Positions 34,216-43,464 of a stretch of 64,000 nucleotides of DNA are shown here, piece by piece (within the stretch, counting starts at the first letter, position 1; each line of letters starts with the position of its first letter). The position numbers and the translations under genes are program-made. The notes below the pieces were generated by a model. The model saw nothing but the letters and a program-made list of their open reading frames with translations. It was not told the DNA's origin and did no database searches. The DNA comes from Geminocystis sp. NIES-3708 (lineage in GTDB: Bacteria; Cyanobacteriota; Cyanobacteriia; Cyanobacteriales; Cyanobacteriaceae). The stretch lies in NCBI RefSeq assembly GCF_001548095.1, contig NZ_AP014815.1, positions 1,177,656 to 1,241,655 of the forward strand. Reading direction: 5' to 3'.

Positions 34216-37032
34216 ATGGCAATAACAATCAACGGTACTAACGGTCCAGATACCATAAATCCGGGATCTTTCAGTGATGACTTACTCATCTTCGGTTTAC
34301 TGGGAGACGATTCTATACAAGGTTCGATCGGAACTGATGCCATTGACGGTGGCGACGGTAATGATACTCTCTCTGGTAATAACAATGATACTCTTCTTGG
34401 AGGTGCAGGAAATGATAGCTTATTCGGTACAGGTACAATCACCATCGGGAATTATCTTGACGGTGGTAGTGGTGATGATACCATTAATTCTTCTACCAGT
34501 GGTAATGCAAGTATTTTAGTCGGTGGCATTGGTAATGATAGCTTATTTGCTAGTGGTGATATAAATAGTCTTGATGGTGGTACTGGCAATGATACTTTGA
34601 ACGCAAATGGCAATACAAATACTCTTGCTGGTGGTACTGGAGATGATACTTTAACTTCTTCTGGTACAACGAATACTCTTAGTGGTGGTACTGGCAATGA
34701 CACTTTAACGGTCACATCTGGTGGAACGAATACTCTTAATGGTGAAGACAATAACGATATTTTAACTTCTTCTGGTGGAACGAATACCCTTAATGGTGGT
34801 ACTGGCAATGACACGTTAACTTCTTCAGGTGGAACGAATACCCTTAATGGTGAAGACGGTAATGATAGTTTAACGGTCACATCTGGTGGAACGAATACTC
34901 TTAATGGTGGCAGTGGTAATGATACTTTAACTTCTTCAGGTGGAACGAATATCCTTGACGGTGGTATTGGCAATGATATATTAGTGGTGACTTCAGGATC
35001 TGGTCCTAGTACTTTGATCGGCGGTGCAGGAAGCGATAGCCTTGTTGGTAGTAATGCTCCCGGAAATCTTAATGGTGGTGCAGGAAGCGATACCCTTATC
35101 GGTGGTAGTAGTCCTGATATTTTAGACGGTGCTGATGGTAATGATTCCCTTATCGGTAATGCGGCACCTGATGCCTTTATTGGTAGTCGTGGGAATGATA
35201 CATTGATTGGTGGTGATGATAATGATATCGCCGATTATTCTAGTCTCTTGCAGCGTGTTACATTAAGACCCCAAGGAGTTCTTGCCAAAGACGGTGGTTT
35301 CGGGACAGATGTCCTTGATAGTATCGAAACTATTGTGGGTGCAACAGGACAAGATAACCTCATCGATGTTTCTAGTGCTGGTACTGGTATTACAATTGAT
35401 GTGAATCTGAGTTCGTCTTCTGATAATTTAATCGTATCTGGTCCTTTCTCTAGTACTTTCACCGTAACTAACTTCGTTGATGTTATTGGCACAAGTGGTA
35501 ATGATTCTATTACAGGTAGCACAGCGGCTAACGATTTACAAGGCGGTGCAGGAGATGACACTATCAACGGCGGTGCAGAAAATGACGCTATCAACGGTGG
35601 TGCGGGTACTGATAGCTTATTAGGTGGTGTTGGCGATGATACGATTACTGGTAGTGCTGGTAATGATATAATTGATGGTGGTGATGATAGTGATACCGCT
35701 AATTATTCTAGTCTTACTCAAGCAGTAACCTTAAGACCTCAAGGAGTACTCCTAAAAGGAACTTTAGGTACAGATACCCTTATTGACATCGAAACCATTA
35801 TTGGTGCCAATAACCGAGTTAACGTACTCGATGTTGCTTCCGCAGGTTCAGGTATTAGCATTAATGTTGACTTAGGTACAACAAATCCAGATAACTTAGT
35901 CGTTGCCGGTCCTTTTTCGGATACATTCACCGTTCGCAACTTTGTCAATGTCTTCGGCACAAGTGCTGATGATACTATTATTGGTAGTGCCGCTAATAAT
36001 AACTTACAAGGTGGTGCAGGAAATGATACTATTGACGGTGGTACTGGTGGTAATGATACTATTATTGGTGGAGCTGGTAATGATAGTTTAAGTGCCGTAA
36101 GCGGTAATAACTTATTTATTGGTGGTCAAGGTGACGATACGATTACTGGTGGCACTGGTAATGATACCGTTGATTACTCTACTTTAAGCAATGCTATTAC
36201 CGTTGAATCTCAAGGAGCAATTAATAAAGGTGCTTTAGGTACAGATACCGTCAGTGTAGAAACAATTATCGGTCCTACAGGTAAAATTAATGTCATTGAT
36301 GCTACTGGTTCTACTGCAAGTATTAATGTTAATTTGGCTACGACTACTAATAACTTAAGTGTTGACACAGTAGGTACTTTTACCGTTCGTAATTTTGTTA
36401 ATGTAACTGGTAGCACGGTTGATGATACAATTATAGGTAGTTCCAGTAATAATATTCTTTCTGGTGATGGTGGTGCTGATTCTATCGATGGTGGTACTGG
36501 TAACGACACTCTGTCGGGTGATATAGGTGCTGATACCTTAATTGGTGGTACTGGTAACGATAACCTTGATGGTGGCGATAATGATGATAGCTTAGTTGGG
36601 GGTACTGGTAACGATAATCTAGTGGGTAGTGCAGGAAATGATACCTTAATCGGTGGTGCAGGTATAGATATTCTTACTGGTGGTACTGGTACGGATATTC
36701 TTGACTACACAACGCTTACAGATTCCCGTTTAACTAACCTTGATATCATTACTGATTTTAGTGCTGTGGATGATGATATTCGTGTTTCTACGGCTATAAG
36801 TGCATTTAATGCTTTAGGCCCTGTTACCAGTCTAACTCAAACTGCTATTGGAGCGGTATTAACATCTGGTGTCTTTACTGCAGACAGTGCCGCAACTTTC
36901 ACATTTAATGGTGAAACTTATTTAGCCATCAATAATAACGTGGCTGGTTTCTCTTCTTCCACTGATGCCGTCATCAAATTTGGTGCATTATCAGATTTAA
37001 CTGGATTTGGCAATTCAAACTTTTTCGTCTAA
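34216..37032 (+). CDS. RTX-type calcium-binding surface protein with bluetail C-terminus
   Basis: A 938-residue protein without a classical signal peptide. Residues ~30-335 are RTX nonapeptides (GGxGxDxLx). At ~130-270 they alternate canonical turns (GGTGNDTLT) with degenerate SSGGTNTLN turns, giving 18-19-residue units. Then come three copies of a ~150-residue module (~336, ~492 and ~650; each with DYSxL, a QG[VA] loop and TFTVxNFV), separated by RTX turns. The end (FNGETYLAINNNVAGFSSST) matches the bluetail domain of putative cyanobacterial surface proteins. Type I secretion through a C-terminal signal is likely. No secretion genes are adjacent. A roles in adhesion or S-layer is inference. 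Confidence 0.88.
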   Translation: MAITINGTNGPDTINPGSFSDDLLIFGLLGDDSIQGSIGTDAIDGGDGNDTLSGNNNDTLLGGAGNDSLFGTGTITIGNYLDGGSGDDTINSSTSGNASILVGGIGNDSLFASGDINSLDGGTGNDTLNANGNTNTLAGGTGDDTLTSSGTTNTLSGGTGNDTLTVTSGGTNTLNGEDNNDILTSSGGTNTLNGGTGNDTLTSSGGTNTLNGEDGNDSLTVTSGGTNTLNGGSGNDTLTSSGGTNILDGGIGNDILVVTSGSGPSTLIGGAGSDSLVGSNAPGNLNGGAGSDTLIGGSSPDILDGADGNDSLIGNAAPDAFIGSRGNDTLIGGDDNDIADYSSLLQRVTLRPQGVLAKDGGFGTDVLDSIETIVGATGQDNLIDVSSAGTGITIDVNLSSSSDNLIVSGPFSSTFTVTNFVDVIGTSGNDSITGSTAANDLQGGAGDDTINGGAENDAINGGAGTDSLLGGVGDDTITGSAGNDIIDGGDDSDTANYSSLTQAVTLRPQGVLLKGTLGTDTLIDIETIIGANNRVNVLDVASAGSGISINVDLGTTNPDNLVVAGPFSDTFTVRNFVNVFGTSADDTIIGSAANNNLQGGAGNDTIDGGTGGNDTIIGGAGNDSLSAVSGNNLFIGGQGDDTITGGTGNDTVDYSTLSNAITVESQGAINKGALGTDTVSVETIIGPTGKINVIDATGSTASINVNLATTTNNLSVDTVGTFTVRNFVNVTGSTVDDTIIGSSSNNILSGDGGADSIDGGTGNDTLSGDIGADTLIGGTGNDNLDGGDNDDSLVGGTGNDNLVGSAGNDTLIGGAGIDILTGGTGTDILDYTTLTDSRLTNLDIITDFSAVDDDIRVSTAISAFNALGPVTSLTQTAIGAVLTSGVFTADSAATFTFNGETYLAINNNVAGFSSSTDAVIKFGALSDLTGFGNSNFFV

Positions 37033-37072
37033 AGGTGAATGAAGTTTATACCTGATTAAATAATTAACTAAA

Positions 37073-37114
37073 AATCCTCTCTATCTCAGTTTTTTGATAG
37101 GGGGGATTTTTTTT
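37073..37114 (+). terminator. Intrinsic terminator of the RTX gene
   Basis: AATCCTCTCTATC (37073-37085) pairs with GATAGGGGGGATT (37096-37108), a 13-bp stem with two G-U pairs. It is followed by an uninterrupted T-tract. This is the strongest Rho-independent terminator in the window. Confidence 0.9.
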
Positions 37115-37447
37115 GTCAGTACTTATACAAAATTAATTAATTGTACAGTGAGATCTTGCACCTGAGACAGAAATTGTCGGCTAAGGTAGCTAATAAGCAA
37201 TAGTGGAAAAAATTGATATTCTTTTTTCGTTTTCAAGCACAAATATACTTATACAAGATCTAAATATATGGGCAATAAAAGGCAAGGGGTTTAAACCTCT
37301 TGTTAACCATTTTTACTAAAGCTTTAAGAAAAATAAAATACAAAATTAATTTTACTCACTCATTTAAATGAATAGCCCATGGGAAATAGTCACTTTTTAT
37401 CTTTTCCCTATCATGCTTTAGGTTTTGATACTATGATTAGAGATTTT
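37115..37447. other. Intergenic region after the RTX terminator
   Basis: These ~330 bp lie between two convergent genes. No gene or promoter was recognised; a weak GGGAAA...TTTCCC inverted repeat near 37381-37407 has no T-tract. Confidence 0.5.
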
Positions 37448-38299
37448 TTATGTACAGGGGTTATGGAAAGGGAAAAATATCCAAGGAATAAAAATTAAAA
37501 TTAACCAGATTATTTGTTGCCAATTAAATGTAGAAAAATTAGTAGAATCATTTAATAAATTTTCAATTCTTTCCTCTAAACGACAGTTAGTAAAAGGACA
37601 TTCTAATTTAAATATTAATGGTTTTGGTACATTTATCGCTGCCTTTGTTACCATTAATAATGCTTCGGCAATTAATAAATAATCTACAGTTTTTGATGCC
37701 GTATTATCGGCTCTTAATTCTCTTAGTAGAAGTAAATTATTCCATAATTTTTCATTATTTGGTAGCCAGAATGTTAATCTTTCTAAATAAGACAACCAAA
37801 AGAAAAAGAATGGATCTTTGTGAATTTCATGGGCTGATTCATGGGCAATGACAGCATTTAAATGTTCTTCAGATAAAAGTTTTATTAATCCTTTACTGAT
37901 AACCAATTGCGATCGCCAAAAGCCAACTTGAGCCGCATAAGGAAAAGAAGTTTCTAAAATTTTAATATTTTTTCCATGCAGATTTTTTGAGGGGTATTCA
38001 TGGACTAATTTCGATAATTGATGAAGATCCCATGTTATTTTAATGAAAGTAAAAACAGAAAAAATTAAAAAAGAAACTGATAAATAATAACTAAATTTAC
38101 TCGCTTTTATCCCCCACATTTCCCCATGATAACCCATTAAAAAAACCGTAAAACAAGTCATAAATAAAAGTAAGGGAGGAAAACCAAATAAAAATAAAGA
38201 TAAACCCCACTTTTTCTGATATTTTATCCCTTTTAATTGACTAATTAATCGAATTCCATAAGCAATTAATAAAGCCGAAAAAATTAAGATAAAGTGCAT
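37448..38299 (-). CDS. M56 (BlaR1-type) membrane metallopeptidase
   Basis: A 283-residue protein with about four membrane helices and the gluzincin motif HESAHEIHKDP between helices. It is the M56 protease of BlaR1/MecR1 sensors, but there is no extracellular penicillin-binding domain; the protein ends soon after the last helix. It is translationally adjacent to the BlaI-like repressor gene (1-bp gap). In the classical system the protease, once activated, leads to cleavage of the repressor. The signal here is unknown. Confidence 0.88.
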   Translation of the reverse strand: MHFILIFSALLIAYGIRLISQLKGIKYQKKWGLSLFLFGFPPLLLFMTCFTVFLMGYHGEMWGIKASKFSYYLSVSFLIFSVFTFIKITWDLHQLSKLVHEYPSKNLHGKNIKILETSFPYAAQVGFWRSQLVISKGLIKLLSEEHLNAVIAHESAHEIHKDPFFFFWLSYLERLTFWLPNNEKLWNNLLLLRELRADNTASKTVDYLLIAEALLMVTKAAINVPKPLIFKLECPFTNCRLEERIENLLNDSTNFSTFNWQQIIWLILIFIPWIFFPFHNPCT

Positions 38300-38300
38300 T

Positions 38301-38723
38301 TTAGTTATTTTCCTCTCTTTGTTGACGAATTCTAGTTAAACGATCAGCAATAGCTTGTATTTGTTCTACACTAGCAGTATCTAAACTATCAGCAAAAGAA
38401 GCGACAACATCAGGATTACTAACTGCTAGAAAACTGTTTAATTGCTCATAAGATTGAATCGCTTGTGCTTGTTCACGAGAAATGAGAGGATACCAGTAAA
38501 AGGCACGACTTTTTTTTACATATTTTAACCAACCTTTTTTAGTCAATCGTTGTAAAACGGTCATCACCGAAGCATAGGCTAATTCTCGTTCGGGATCTGC
38601 TAAAATTTTTTCATGAATATCTTTAGCACTAGCACAACCTAAATCCCAAATAATCTCGACTACTTCTTGTTCTAAAAACCCTAATGATAATTTTTCAGGT
38701 CGGTATTTAGGTAAAAAAGACAT
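38301..38723 (-). CDS. BlaI/MecI-family transcriptional repressor
   Basis: A 140-residue winged-helix protein. LGFLEQEVVEIIWDLGCASA, followed by KDIHEKI, AYASVMTVLQRLTKKGWL and RAFYWYPLISREQAQA are typical of BlaI/CopY repressors. The C-terminal half is the dimerisation and protease-sensitive region. It is first in a two-gene operon with the M56 protease. A TTATAAA-AAC-TTTATAA palindrome lies 67 bp upstream and may be its operator. In cyanobacteria such pairs regulate varied targets rather than only beta-lactamase. Confidence 0.9.
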   Translation of the reverse strand: MSFLPKYRPEKLSLGFLEQEVVEIIWDLGCASAKDIHEKILADPERELAYASVMTVLQRLTKKGWLKYVKKSRAFYWYPLISREQAQAIQSYEQLNSFLAVSNPDVVASFADSLDTASVEQIQAIADRLTRIRQQREENN

Positions 38724-38789
38724 TGATGTTATAAAATTAGAATATATTATTGTCCAATTTTATCACCTCTTTTCAAAATCAGAGATTTT

Positions 38790-38806
38790 TTATAAAAACT
38801 TTATAA
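38790..38806. promoter_or_regulatory. Inverted repeat, possible BlaI-type operator
   Basis: TTATAAA and TTTATAA are perfect inverted repeats separated by AAC, 67 bp upstream of the blaI-like gene. The region is AT-rich, so a chance occurrence is possible. It lacks the TACA half-site of classical operators. Confidence 0.25.
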
Positions 38807-38975
38807 TTTTAAAATTATTTAGATAATGGATAAGGAAATATTTATTAAGAAAATAATCAAATTACTCTGAGTCACTATTGGAATATTAAAAATCAAAATT
38901 ATCTACAATATATAAAAATCTAAACTTAAATTTATTAAAAACGTTATTAATATAGGAAAAAAGGAGTAAATAATA

Positions 38976-39773
38976 ATGGGATTTAAAACCTTAGTGTTTT
39001 TGATAAGTATTATAATAATGGGCTTATTTTTTGTTCAAAATTTAGAATCTATATCATTAGTATTTTTAGGATTTAATTCTCTTAGTTTGCCATTATCTTT
39101 TTGGATTATTTTAGCATTATTTGCGGGAATTTTATCAAGTTTAATAATTCAAGTTTTGAGTAATAATTCTACGGAAACAATAAAATCTAATCAATCTTTT
39201 TCTAGTAATAATACTCCACCATCATACAATTCACCTTCTGTACAATCATCTTTTAAAAATAAAAGTCAACCTGAAAAAAAAGTCTTTTCTTCTCCCCCTA
39301 TTTATCAAAAAAGTATAGTTTCCAATAATATATCTGATGATATTGATTCTGATTTTGAAGAAATTCCAGAAAATATTGATGAATATAACCAAAATTTAGA
39401 AGAAAATATAACTATAAATAATATTGATATTAATCCTCCTTTAGAAAAAGAATCCATAGCCAATGATGACAAAGAATCAGAAAAAGAATTAACTTCTTCT
39501 CCCTCAGAAGATATAGCTTTAGATAGAATTTTAAAACCTCGTGAAGCCTCAATTTATTCTTATCAATCCAGAGAAAAAACAGACATTAAACCTCCATTAT
39601 CAACTTCACAACCCAATCGACAAAAACCATCATTACCTAATAAACGGGTAAATAATTATCAAGGTGGAATATATGATGCACCCTATCGAGTTATTACTCC
39701 TGCTTATAATGATGAAAAAGAAGAAAAAATTAATAGCAATTTTGATGATGAAGATGAAGATTGGGATTTTTAA
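38976..39773 (+). CDS. LapA-domain (DUF1049) membrane protein with acidic disordered tail
   Basis: A 265-residue protein. Residues 1-62 contain two membrane helices with the LapA pattern (FFVQNLESISLVFLGF; PLSFWIILALFAGILSSL). The remaining ~200 residues are Ser/Asn/Pro/Asp/Glu-rich with no predicted fold and end in an acidic DEDEDWDF. LapA proteins assist outer-membrane/lipopolysaccharide assembly in proteobacteria; in cyanobacteria the role is unproven. AGGAG precedes the ATG at 38976. The long disordered tail is unusual for the family. Confidence 0.82.
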   Translation: MGFKTLVFLISIIIMGLFFVQNLESISLVFLGFNSLSLPLSFWIILALFAGILSSLIIQVLSNNSTETIKSNQSFSSNNTPPSYNSPSVQSSFKNKSQPEKKVFSSPPIYQKSIVSNNISDDIDSDFEEIPENIDEYNQNLEENITINNIDINPPLEKESIANDDKESEKELTSSPSEDIALDRILKPREASIYSYQSREKTDIKPPLSTSQPNRQKPSLPNKRVNNYQGGIYDAPYRVITPAYNDEKEEKINSNFDDEDEDWDF

Positions 39774-39946
39774 TCAAATAATAACCAATGTAGAGATAGA
39801 TAATATTTATCCAATTAATCACAATATTACTATTCATCCAATTAATAATCAAAGTAATATTCATTCCATTAAATAATTATTAATTATATTTGATTTTTTT
39901 CCTGTAAATTATTAAGATTATAATAGGTGGCAATACTTAGCTAATA

Positions 39947-40393
39947 ATGAATAAATATACGGTCAGTTTTTGTTATTTTTGTTTTTTGATTATCCCCTTT
40001 CATTGGTTAACTTTTTCCGCTTTAGCACAATCAAAAGTATATAATCCTATACCGATACAAGAAAATCAACTTATTAGTGATAACCTTACCAATGAAGATA
40101 TACCCACAGGAGAAGGAGGTTTTGCTAGGGATTACGTCATCAATCTCGAAAAAGGTGATCAAATTGCTATCGATTTAACCTCTGAAAATTTTGACACTAT
40201 TCTCATGCTGATTAGTGAAGATGGTGCAACTATCGCCGAAAATGATGATAGCCCAGATAGTGACAGCAATTCTCTATTATTCACTCGCATTGCTGAAGCT
40301 GGAAGATACTTCATCAGAATTAAGGCTTTTGGAGTAACAGGAAGTGGTAATTTTACCCTTAAGTTTACGAGATTACAGCCGATTCAACCCTAA
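39947..40393 (+). CDS. PPC-domain secreted protein
   Basis: A 148-residue protein with a signal peptide (to about ...ALAQSK) and one pre-peptidase C-terminal (PPC) beta-sandwich domain (~residues 55-145). YVINLEKGDQIAIDLTSENF and the LFTRIAEAGRYFIRIKAF run are typical. PPC domains usually accompany secreted proteases; here it stands alone. It ends 3 bp before the cupin gene, so the two are coupled. Possible periplasmic carbohydrate or protein binding is inference. Confidence 0.85.
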   Translation: MNKYTVSFCYFCFLIIPFHWLTFSALAQSKVYNPIPIQENQLISDNLTNEDIPTGEGGFARDYVINLEKGDQIAIDLTSENFDTILMLISEDGATIAENDDSPDSDSNSLLFTRIAEAGRYFIRIKAFGVTGSGNFTLKFTRLQPIQP

Positions 40394-40396
40394 TTT

Positions 40397-40714
40397 ATGA
40401 AAGATAACATTTTTAGTAACACACCTTCTTTGATTACAGGGGAAATTTTCTCGGAGTTATTGAAGTGTCGAAATGTCGTGATTCAAAAAATAGTTAGTAG
40501 TGATAAACCTGATCATATTATATATAATCAACCTCAAGATGAATGGGTCATTTTGTTGCAAGGAAAAGCCACTTTACAACTAGAAAATAACATCATAAAT
40601 TTGACTTCAGGAGATTATCTTTTTATTCCCGCTAATACTTGTCATCAGGTAACAAAAACTTCTACTAACCCTTATTGTATTTGGTTAGCCGTACATATCA
40701 ATCCTGAAGATTAA
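40397..40714 (+). CDS. Cupin-domain protein
   Basis: A 105-residue single-domain cupin. The fold is shown by DEWVILLQGKATLQLENN, then INLTSGDYLFIPANTCHQV. The first metal motif lacks the usual two His (HxH), with Asp/Glu-Trp instead, while the His in the second motif is kept, so metal binding may be altered. It lies 3 bp downstream of the PPC-domain gene. It could be a small sugar- or acid-binding protein. Function is not known. Confidence 0.82.
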   Translation: MKDNIFSNTPSLITGEIFSELLKCRNVVIQKIVSSDKPDHIIYNQPQDEWVILLQGKATLQLENNIINLTSGDYLFIPANTCHQVTKTSTNPYCIWLAVHINPED

Positions 40715-40744
40715 TTAATATTTTTAAAATTATTTTGAACTATT

Positions 40745-41011
40745 TTACTTCTCAATTTGTTTAATAACTTCATCACTTTTTTTATTATTATATTTGTCAT
40801 TTTTGAAAGTATCTTTGTTAAGAGAGCCTACTAGAGTCTGATTAATACTGGTTCGGATTTGAAAACTAAAATCACTTAAAGGGGAAGGTAAAAAGCGATC
40901 GCCATAAGCAATAAATACGATGATATAGACAGGGATAAATTTACCGAATATTGAACTGAAACGTCCTAATAAACCCCAAAAACCATTTAAAAATCTAATA
41001 TTAAAATTCAT
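40745..41011 (-). CDS. Small conserved cyanobacterial membrane protein
   Basis: An 88-residue protein with one hydrophobic segment (FIPVYIIVFIAYGD). The N-terminus FNIRFLNGFWGLLGRFSSIF and RTSINQTLVGSL resemble small conserved proteins of other cyanobacteria. GAGGAAAATA precedes the ATG. It follows the SRPBCC gene on the same strand by 60 bp. Function is unknown. Confidence 0.65.
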   Translation of the reverse strand: MNFNIRFLNGFWGLLGRFSSIFGKFIPVYIIVFIAYGDRFLPSPLSDFSFQIRTSINQTLVGSLNKDTFKNDKYNNKKSDEVIKQIEK

Positions 41012-41071
41012 TATTTTCCTCTTTAATATTGCAATTATTTTTTTACTGATTAGTTTTAATGTAACAAAAAA

Positions 41072-41518
41072 TTAAGATTTCAACTGTATTTGATCTACAT
41101 AAATTTTAAAACGATTCAAATCTGCTTGAATAGTTGATTCGACAATTTGTCCTAAAAATAAATTATCCATTAGTTGACCTAAAACCCCCGGAATTGCATA
41201 GGCGATTGTTAATTTAACGATACTACCCTGATGGCGATCATAAAAACGTACAGCACCACGATTAGGTAAACCATCCACAGATTCCCATTGAATAATTTGA
41301 TGTTTTTCTAACTTGACAATACGAGATAACCATGTAAATTGAAAACCACCACTAGCTAATTTCCAACGAGACAAATCTGGATCATCAACTAAAACTTTCA
41401 CCGAGTCAATCCATTTCATCCAACGAGGCATTTGTTCTAAATCTGACCACAAATTCCACACCAAATCAATAGGTGCATCTACTTCTACTTGTACGCTATG
41501 TTCTAACCAATTAGTCAT
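41072..41518 (-). CDS. SRPBCC (START-like) family protein
   Basis: A 148-residue protein of the SRPBCC superfamily. VDAPIDLVWNLWSDLEQMPR, then WMKWIDSVKV begins the lipid/ligand-binding helix-grip fold, and RGAVRFYDRHQGSIVKLTIA follows. This is close to the polyketide cyclase/coenzyme Q-binding group and to cyanobacterial relatives (Coq10-like). It may bind a quinone or lipid, but no active site can be read. It is transcribed with the small membrane protein gene downstream. Confidence 0.85.
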   Translation of the reverse strand: MTNWLEHSVQVEVDAPIDLVWNLWSDLEQMPRWMKWIDSVKVLVDDPDLSRWKLASGGFQFTWLSRIVKLEKHQIIQWESVDGLPNRGAVRFYDRHQGSIVKLTIAYAIPGVLGQLMDNLFLGQIVESTIQADLNRFKIYVDQIQLKS

Positions 41519-41684
41519 CAGAGGATTTTTAAACTCAATTTTCTAAGATTTTTAGATCATAACAGTTAAGAATTGTTAATGAGTAACTATCTTTGAGGGA
41601 AAAACTTTACTGAGAGAAATGTAAATTATTGTAAAGTTAGTTAAGATAACGAATAGAATAAAAGAATAAATAAAAATATCAAAA

Positions 41685-42008
41685 ATGAATCCATCTCAAC
41701 CTACAGAAAAAGAACTTTTAAAACAAATATTAGAACCTTTATTACAAGACTTTGAGTATTGGTTTTCTCGATCCCATTCTTTGTTACAATCAGAGAAGAT
41801 TTCTTTTTTATCTTTAGAAGATCAAACAAAATTATTACAAAGAATCGAACAAGCTCAAGGTGAAGTTAAAACTGCTATGATGCTTTTTCAAGTCACCAAT
41901 GGTCAAGCAGGAATTGATACAAAAGTATTAATTCCATGGCATCAATTAGTATCTGAATGTTGGGGAATTGCTCAAAGATTCCGATTAGAAAATGGACAAT
42001 CAACTTAA
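41685..42008 (+). CDS. DUF2605 family protein
   Basis: A 107-residue, largely helical, soluble protein with the DUF2605 pattern LLKQILEPLLQDFEYWFSRS, then a central helix (QTKLLQRIEQAQGEVKTA) and a WHQLVSECW segment. The family is cyanobacterial and its function unknown. It lies 121 bp upstream of the DUF2973 gene, with which it commonly pairs. Confidence 0.82.
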   Translation: MNPSQPTEKELLKQILEPLLQDFEYWFSRSHSLLQSEKISFLSLEDQTKLLQRIEQAQGEVKTAMMLFQVTNGQAGIDTKVLIPWHQLVSECWGIAQRFRLENGQST

Positions 42009-42129
42009 TATTTGCTCTATTAAAAAATTTATGAGTACGACAATCGTAGCGGTCTTTGTTTGTTCTTTACCTTGATTTATTTTCTTTTTAATTTTTTACC
42101 CTGTTTATTACCTTTTTTTGGAGGCTCGA

Positions 42130-42444
42130 ATGTTACATTTAATTTATATCCTAGCTTTTACCGTTATTGCTTTTTTTGCTATTAGTAATTTAATTCGTAG
42201 TCTGATTACTATTAGTGGTGAATCTCAACGTGGTTCATGGACAGATACTCCTAGACCGATAAAATCCCCTTATAAAAATAATTATAGACCTACTCACCCT
42301 GAATTATTTGATAATCAAGGCAACCCTATCAATGAACCTTTGTTAGTAATTCGTTCTGTATCAGTAGAAGATGCCCGTCAAAAATTAGATTCAATTTATG
42401 AATCTTCTCCTAGTCAAACCAGACAAACTGAAGACGAAGTTTAA
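42130..42444 (+). CDS. DUF2973 family membrane protein
   Basis: A 104-residue protein beginning MLHLIYILAFTVIAFFAISN with one membrane helix, then SQRGSWTD and a Pro-rich middle; these fit DUF2973. A GGAGG at 42120-42124 sets the ATG at 42130 as the start, so an upstream TTG is not used. The partner DUF2605 gene lies upstream. The function is unknown; a membrane-anchored accessory protein is likely. Confidence 0.82.
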   Translation: MLHLIYILAFTVIAFFAISNLIRSLITISGESQRGSWTDTPRPIKSPYKNNYRPTHPELFDNQGNPINEPLLVIRSVSVEDARQKLDSIYESSPSQTRQTEDEV

Positions 42445-42572
42445 ATATAATTTATAAAAAATAATTTGATATTAAATATTGATAAAGGAAAGACAAGAAA
42501 ATTTTAAGATTGTCGAGTTACTTCTTGGCATCAGATTATGATTTATATGAGTATAGTAACAGGTTTTAAAAA

Positions 42573-43247
42573 ATGGTAATTTCAGTTACGGATATTGATA
42601 TAGCTCATTATATTGATCAAGCAATACTTAATCCTATGGCAACAACAAAAGATATTGAGCAATGTTGTCATCAAGCTATTCAATATAATTTTCCCGCAGT
42701 GTGCGTTTATCCTAGTGCTGTCAGAAAAGCATCAAAATTACTACACAATCAGAAAATAAAAGTGGCAACGGTAATCGGATTTCCTACGGGTGCAACCACA
42801 ACTCGTTGTAAAGTTTACGAAGCCGCCGAAGCAGTCGAGAATGGTGCATCAGAGCTTGATGTGGTAATAAACTTGGGTTGGTTAAAAGAAGGAAAATCAG
42901 AATTAATTTATCAAGAAATAGCTTCTATTTGTGAAGAAACAGGACAAATCGTTAAAGCTATTTTAGAAACTAATCGTTTAACAGATACAGAAAAACGCTT
43001 TGCGGCTGAAATTTGTATGGATGCCGGTGCAAGTTTTTTAAAAACCTCTACAGGATGGTTTGGTGGTGCTACCGTTGATGATGTAAAGTTTTTACATAAT
43101 ATTACCAAAGGCAAAGTGCAAATTAAAGCCTCTGGGGGTATCAAAGATTTACAACAAGCGATAGACTTAATCAATGCTGGGGCAACTCGACTTGGTACAT
43201 CTCAAGGAGTAGAATTAGTTAAGCAACAGAAAACAATGAGTAATTAA
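42573..43247 (+). CDS. deoC: Deoxyribose-phosphate aldolase
   Basis: A 224-residue class I aldolase that splits 2-deoxyribose-5-phosphate to glyceraldehyde-3-phosphate and acetaldehyde. The Schiff-base Lys is in FLKTSTGW and the second catalytic Lys in [29 protein letters not shown] and [16 protein letters not shown] are typical. The length matches the family. It participates in deoxynucleoside salvage. No other deo genes are adjacent; recO follows 217 bp later on the same strand. Confidence 0.96.
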   Translation: MVISVTDIDIAHYIDQAILNPMATTKDIEQCCHQAIQYNFPAVCVYPSAVRKASKLLHNQKIKVATVIGFPTGATTTRCKVYEAAEAVENGASELDVVINLGWLKEGKSELIYQEIASICEETGQIVKAILETNRLTDTEKRFAAEICMDAGASFLKTSTGWFGGATVDDVKFLHNITKGKVQIKASGGIKDLQQAIDLINAGATRLGTSQGVELVKQQKTMSN

Positions 43248-43464
43248 TAATAATCGTTACATTAACAAAAAAATGCAAGATTTTGGTTACTTTTATTCAA
43301 CAACCCAACATTTAAAATCTGATTCTATAAATAAAGTATTCTCATATTGAGTCACAATATTGAAATAAACATCTTTATTGATAATATTTCTCTTAATCTC
43401 CTAGTCTTCTAACCTCACCAAAAAACTTTTTCAGCAAACTATAATTACTTATTACTTATCCTCC

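Noticed and set aside
34452-34973. A 173-codon open frame on the minus strand, rich in Pro/Val/Leu/Ser
   Set aside because: It is antisense to the RTX repeats; the repeating Gly-Thr-Asn codons leave the opposite frame open. The protein is a simple reflection of the repeat.
39664-39876. A 70-codon frame overlapping the end of the LapA-like gene
   Set aside because: It is out of frame with the acidic tail and consists of Met/Ile/Lys/Asn-rich sequence produced by AT-rich codons.
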